Shown: in pieces, positions 8,043-10,118 of the stretch
How positions within the stretch are numbered: the first letter of the stretch is position 1
Layout: the number at the start of each line of letters is the position of its first letter
DNA from: an uncultured Lachnospiraceae bacterium
Lineage (GTDB): Bacteria; Bacillota_A; Clostridia; Lachnospirales; Lachnospiraceae
Assembly: GCA_947564305.1 (NCBI GenBank)
Contig: CANOBT010000184.1
Location: forward strand, 1 to 10,118
Direction: 5' to 3'
DNA length: 10,118 nucleotides
Position numbers and translations under genes: made by a program
Notes under the pieces: model-generated
The model's database searches: none
What the model saw: the letters and a program-made list of their open reading frames with translations, nothing else
Told to the model about the DNA's origin: nothing

Positions 8043-8087
8043 AAATAGAATTGTATTACAAATAGAATTTCATTGTTGAAAATAGAA
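8043..8087 (+). repeat. Three direct AAATAGAA repeats before the deglycosidase alpha gene
   Basis: AAATAGAA occurs at 8043-8050, 8060-8067 and 8080-8087, with start-to-start spacings of 17 and 20 bases. The first two copies are followed by TT, and the third runs into the ribosome binding site of the gene at 8100. The spacer of 98 bases is one of the longer gaps in the window and could hold a regulator site. I could not find a well-spaced promoter pair in it. AT-rich sequence may give such repeats by chance. Confidence 0.35.
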
Positions 8088-8099
8088 GGAGGATGAAAA

Positions 8100-8972
8100 A
8101 TGTATAGTTATGACCGTAAAGGACCAAAAAGAGGGGTGGCTCTGTACAGCTATTCCGCAGAGTTTGGCCTGACAAAAACATTGGAAGATTGTTTTGAAGA
8201 TGTTCACGATATGGACGCGCATGGAATTGAAATTCTGGCAAACACACATATCGAAAATTATCCCTATCCTACGGATGAGTGGGTAGAGAAATGGTTCCGT
8301 CTGTGTGACAAATATGAAGTGATTCCGGTAGAATATGGAAATTGGATCGATTCTCACGTACTGGGAGATCGGGATCTTACGACAGAGGAATCCTATGAGA
8401 TGCTGGTAAGGGACATTTATCTTGCGCACAAATTGGGATTTCAGGTTATGCGCACAAAGATGCCGGTCATTGATGATAAACTGCGGCCGGTAAAAAATTG
8501 GAGAGAGATCATCAAAATGGCGCTTCCTTTAGCAGAAAAATTTGACATCAAAATGTGCCCGGAGATTCACACTCCTACGAATCTGAAGAGCGATATGGTG
8601 GCGGATTATGTAGCATTTATAAAAGAAACCGGAACGAAGAATTTTGGACTGAATATTGACTTTAGTGTATTCCGTACAGAATTTGGAGAACACGATTACC
8701 GTGATCCGAACTACACTCCGAACGCGCCGGAAGATCTGATTCCCCTGCTTCCGTATATTTATTGCTGTCATGCAAAGTTTATTAATGTCAATGATGAATT
8801 TGAAGAGACAACGATTCCTTATAAAGAAATTATCCAGGTATTGAAGGATCATAATTGGGATGGATATCTTTTAAGTGAATATGAAGGCGCGGATAAATAT
8901 GATCCGGGCTATGAAGTAGGACAAACGCTGAGAAGACAGCATATCATGATGAAAAAATATATAGGGGACTAG
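8100..8972 (+). CDS. C-glycoside deglycosidase alpha subunit-like TIM-barrel protein
   Basis: This 290-residue protein has the sugar phosphate isomerase/epimerase TIM-barrel fold. Together with its partner at 8984 it resembles the alpha subunit of C-glycoside deglycosidase (DgpC, CarC, DfgA types). These cleave the C-C bond between a 3-oxo-sugar and its aromatic aglycone by metal-dependent elimination. Probable metal ligands are Glu155 in CPEIH, Asp187 in LNIDFS, His224 in CCHAKF and Glu260 in LLSEYEG. His157, two residues after the first ligand, is a candidate catalytic base. The length is that of the family and no signal peptide is present. The ATG lies 7 bases after a strong AAGGAGG (8086-8092). 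The beta gene follows with its ribosome binding site overlapping this stop codon, as expected for an obligate complex. Without the partner gene it could only be called a sugar isomerase-like protein. Confidence 0.82.
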   Translation: MYSYDRKGPKRGVALYSYSAEFGLTKTLEDCFEDVHDMDAHGIEILANTHIENYPYPTDEWVEKWFRLCDKYEVIPVEYGNWIDSHVLGDRDLTTEESYEMLVRDIYLAHKLGFQVMRTKMPVIDDKLRPVKNWREIIKMALPLAEKFDIKMCPEIHTPTNLKSDMVADYVAFIKETGTKNFGLNIDFSVFRTEFGEHDYRDPNYTPNAPEDLIPLLPYIYCCHAKFINVNDEFEETTIPYKEIIQVLKDHNWDGYLLSEYEGADKYDPGYEVGQTLRRQHIMMKKYIGD

Positions 8973-8976
8973 GAGG
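8971..8976 (+). promoter_or_regulatory. Ribosome binding site that decides the beta-subunit start
   Basis: AGGAGG overlaps the TAG stop (8970-8972) of the alpha gene. Two in-frame starts follow: GTG at 8981, 4 bases away, and ATG at 8984, 7 bases away. The ATG has the better codon and spacing, so I place the start there. The overlap implies translational coupling of the two subunits. Confidence 0.75.
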
Positions 8977-8983
8977 TTGCGTG

Positions 8984-9424
8984 ATGGAAAGAGAAGTTAT
9001 TCAGTCAGTAGGATTTAGAAATATAAAAGAAAACGGAAAAACCGTAGGATTTCAGTTGAAGATCAGACTTCCCTATTACCGTGGGATATTCTTAAGCCAG
9101 CTTCGGCCGGGAACCTTAGATATTGACGGGGAAAAATTTGAAAAAGAGAATATCATCTGGAATATTCATGGCATAGACTATACCTGTGAGGAAATGAAAC
9201 ATAATTATCAGACTCACTGGGCAATTACCGAACCGGCGATTTTAAAAGTAAAAAAAGAAGGCGGGCTTTCACAGGGCTATCATGATATTACATATGGTTT
9301 CTGTTATACCTCATCTTATATGCCACCGATCATACAAGATCATCTGGATCCGGATGAGGAAGCTTTCATTTTTATGCCGGAGTTTGGACATCATGTGAAT
9401 AAAAGACGTTTGATTATCGTTTGA
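8984..9424 (+). CDS. C-glycoside deglycosidase beta subunit-like protein (DUF6379)
   Basis: This 146-residue protein resembles the small beta subunit of C-glycoside deglycosidases (DgpB, CarB, DfgB), a family otherwise known as DUF6379. Recognisable blocks are IQSVGFRNIKENGK at residues 6-19, GFQLKIRLPYYRG at 23-35, DIDGE at 47-51 and HGIDYT at 63-68, with a beta-rich pattern throughout. In characterised enzymes the small subunit is needed for activity and packs against the TIM-barrel alpha subunit in a cytoplasmic complex. No signal peptide or membrane segment is seen. I prefer ATG 8984 over GTG 8981 because of its spacing to AGGAGG. The gene starts 11 bases after the alpha-subunit stop. This pairing is the strongest clue to the region's function. 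The assignment is by recognition, and the aglycone specificity cannot be predicted. Confidence 0.83.
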   Translation: MEREVIQSVGFRNIKENGKTVGFQLKIRLPYYRGIFLSQLRPGTLDIDGEKFEKENIIWNIHGIDYTCEEMKHNYQTHWAITEPAILKVKKEGGLSQGYHDITYGFCYTSSYMPPIIQDHLDPDEEAFIFMPEFGHHVNKRRLIIV

Positions 9425-9452
9425 ACATAGTATATAGGAGAATAGATTTTAT

Positions 9453-10118
9453 ATGTCAAAAAAATGCAGTAAATTATTTGTTATACTATGGATTCCTTTT
9501 TTGCTTGCATCCTGTAGTGCAAAAAAAGCGTCTGATTCCACGGCTAGAGAAATTATTCAAGATTTTTGGCATGGGCAGTATGAATATACAAAGACTAGCT
9601 ATCTCGGTAAAAATCCTCAAATTATTGTTGGCGAAATGGAAGGTAAATTAATATCTGATCCCTATCAACAGTATGAACGGGCGGTGAATGTTTCGGAAAC
9701 AGAGGGAATTACCGAGCAATATTGGTATATTCAGGACGGCAAGATTGTATATAACGTAAAAATGTCTGTAGGGGATACACTGAATCAGTGGTCGTCTTAT
9801 GAGTCGGATGTAAAGGGAAGTGCTCTTTACATAAAGGAGAATTTATCATTTAATTTTGAAAGAGAGGAGACCATTTCAGGAAAAGAGGTATGTGTATATC
9901 GGGCACAATATGAAGATGAACTGTATGTTGATTATTCACAATTGCCAAAAGAAGAACAGAATGAGATTACAGAGATTACAGTTCCGTATATTGCAGATAT
10001 CGAATATTATATTGATTTTTCGGAAAACGAAGTAGTACGGATAAGGATTGATGGAACCAACTCTGCCAGAGCGGGAGCAATTGCTAGTCTTATGTATTCG
10101 GGAATGTCTCAGAAAGAA
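9453..10118 (+). CDS. Putative lipoprotein of unknown function, 3' end outside the window
   Basis: An open frame of 222 codons runs to the right edge without a stop. The N-terminus is a lipoprotein signal: basic residues at 3-7, a hydrophobic stretch at about 8-19, and a lipobox L18-A19-S20-Cys21, with lipidation expected on Cys21. The mature part is hydrophilic, rich in Glu, Tyr and Ser, and looks like alternating beta strands, for example around QYWYIQDGKIVYNVKMSVGD, perhaps a LolA/LppX-like half-barrel; that fold guess is weak. I do not recognise the family. AGGAG at 9436-9440 lies 12 bases before the ATG, a slightly long spacing. The gap to the beta-subunit gene is only 28 bases with no terminator, so it may be co-transcribed. 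The composition is more AT-rich than in the upstream metabolic genes. It could be an unrelated neighbouring gene or a surface component linked to the pathway. Confidence 0.75.
   Translation, partial: MSKKCSKLFVILWIPFLLASCSAKKASDSTAREIIQDFWHGQYEYTKTSYLGKNPQIIVGEMEGKLISDPYQQYERAVNVSETEGITEQYWYIQDGKIVYNVKMSVGDTLNQWSSYESDVKGSALYIKENLSFNFEREETISGKEVCVYRAQYEDELYVDYSQLPKEEQNEITEITVPYIADIEYYIDFSENEVVRIRIDGTNSARAGAIASLMYSGMSQKE

Noticed and set aside
6784..8043. A 419-codon open frame on the minus strand opposite the acetylesterase gene
   Set aside because: It lies antisense to a gene with an intact SGNH motif set, its translation is rich in His, Cys, Phe and Ile with no recognisable domain, and it has no ribosome binding site. 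It is a codon-usage shadow.
9410..9436. TTGATT and TATATA, considered as a promoter for the lipoprotein gene
   Set aside because: The spacing is 15 bases and the implied start point falls after the ribosome binding site, so it would give a message without it.
9421..9651. A 76-codon plus-strand frame starting at TTG
   Set aside because: It is a different frame of the lipoprotein start region, lacks a ribosome binding site, and loses out to the frame at 9453, which has a clear lipobox and stays open to the edge.

Overview
The window looks like chromosomal DNA from an anaerobic gut Firmicute, most likely a Lachnospiraceae-type clostridium. The clues are moderate-to-low G+C, strong AGGAGG-type ribosome binding sites a few bases before nearly every start, dense same-strand packing, and proteins resembling those of intestinal Clostridia. 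This placement is inference from style and protein resemblance, not from a marker gene. All nine genes lie on the + strand and I see no RNA gene, mobile element, CRISPR array or canonical terminator.

Layout: (1) 13-1119, a Gfo/Idh/MocA NAD(P)-dependent dehydrogenase resembling DgpA, the glycoside 3-oxidase of C-glucoside degraders. (2) 1242-2312, a second, divergent Gfo/Idh/MocA dehydrogenase. (3) 2330-3247, a metal-dependent TIM-barrel sugar isomerase/epimerase-like enzyme. After a 120-base gap with a plausible internal promoter come (4) 3368-5569, a cytoplasmic GH3 beta-glucosidase; (5) 5607-6446, an alpha/beta-hydrolase esterase; and (6) 6493-8001, an SGNH sialate-O-acetylesterase-like esterase. 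After a 98-base gap come (7) 8100-8972, a TIM-barrel protein resembling the alpha subunit (DgpC/CarC/DfgA type), and (8) 8984-9424, a small protein resembling the beta subunit (DgpB/CarB/DfgB type, DUF6379) of C-glycoside deglycosidase. (9) From 9453 to the right edge runs the start of an unrecognised lipoprotein.

Taken together, genes 1, 7 and 8 form the minimal two-step set known to break the carbon-carbon bond of natural-product C-glucosides such as puerarin, homoorientin or carminic acid. The sugar C3 hydroxyl is oxidised by the dehydrogenase, and the metal-dependent alpha/beta complex then eliminates the aglycone. Genes 2 and 3 are suited to processing the released 3-oxo-sugar or the enone formed from it. 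The GH3 enzyme and two esterases could remove O-linked sugars and acyl groups from the same plant molecules. None of the enzymes has a signal peptide, so the pathway appears cytoplasmic and needs an importer that is not in the window. The substrate cannot be read from the sequence. The C-glycosidase assignment rests on my recognition of the families and on gene context, not on a database search.
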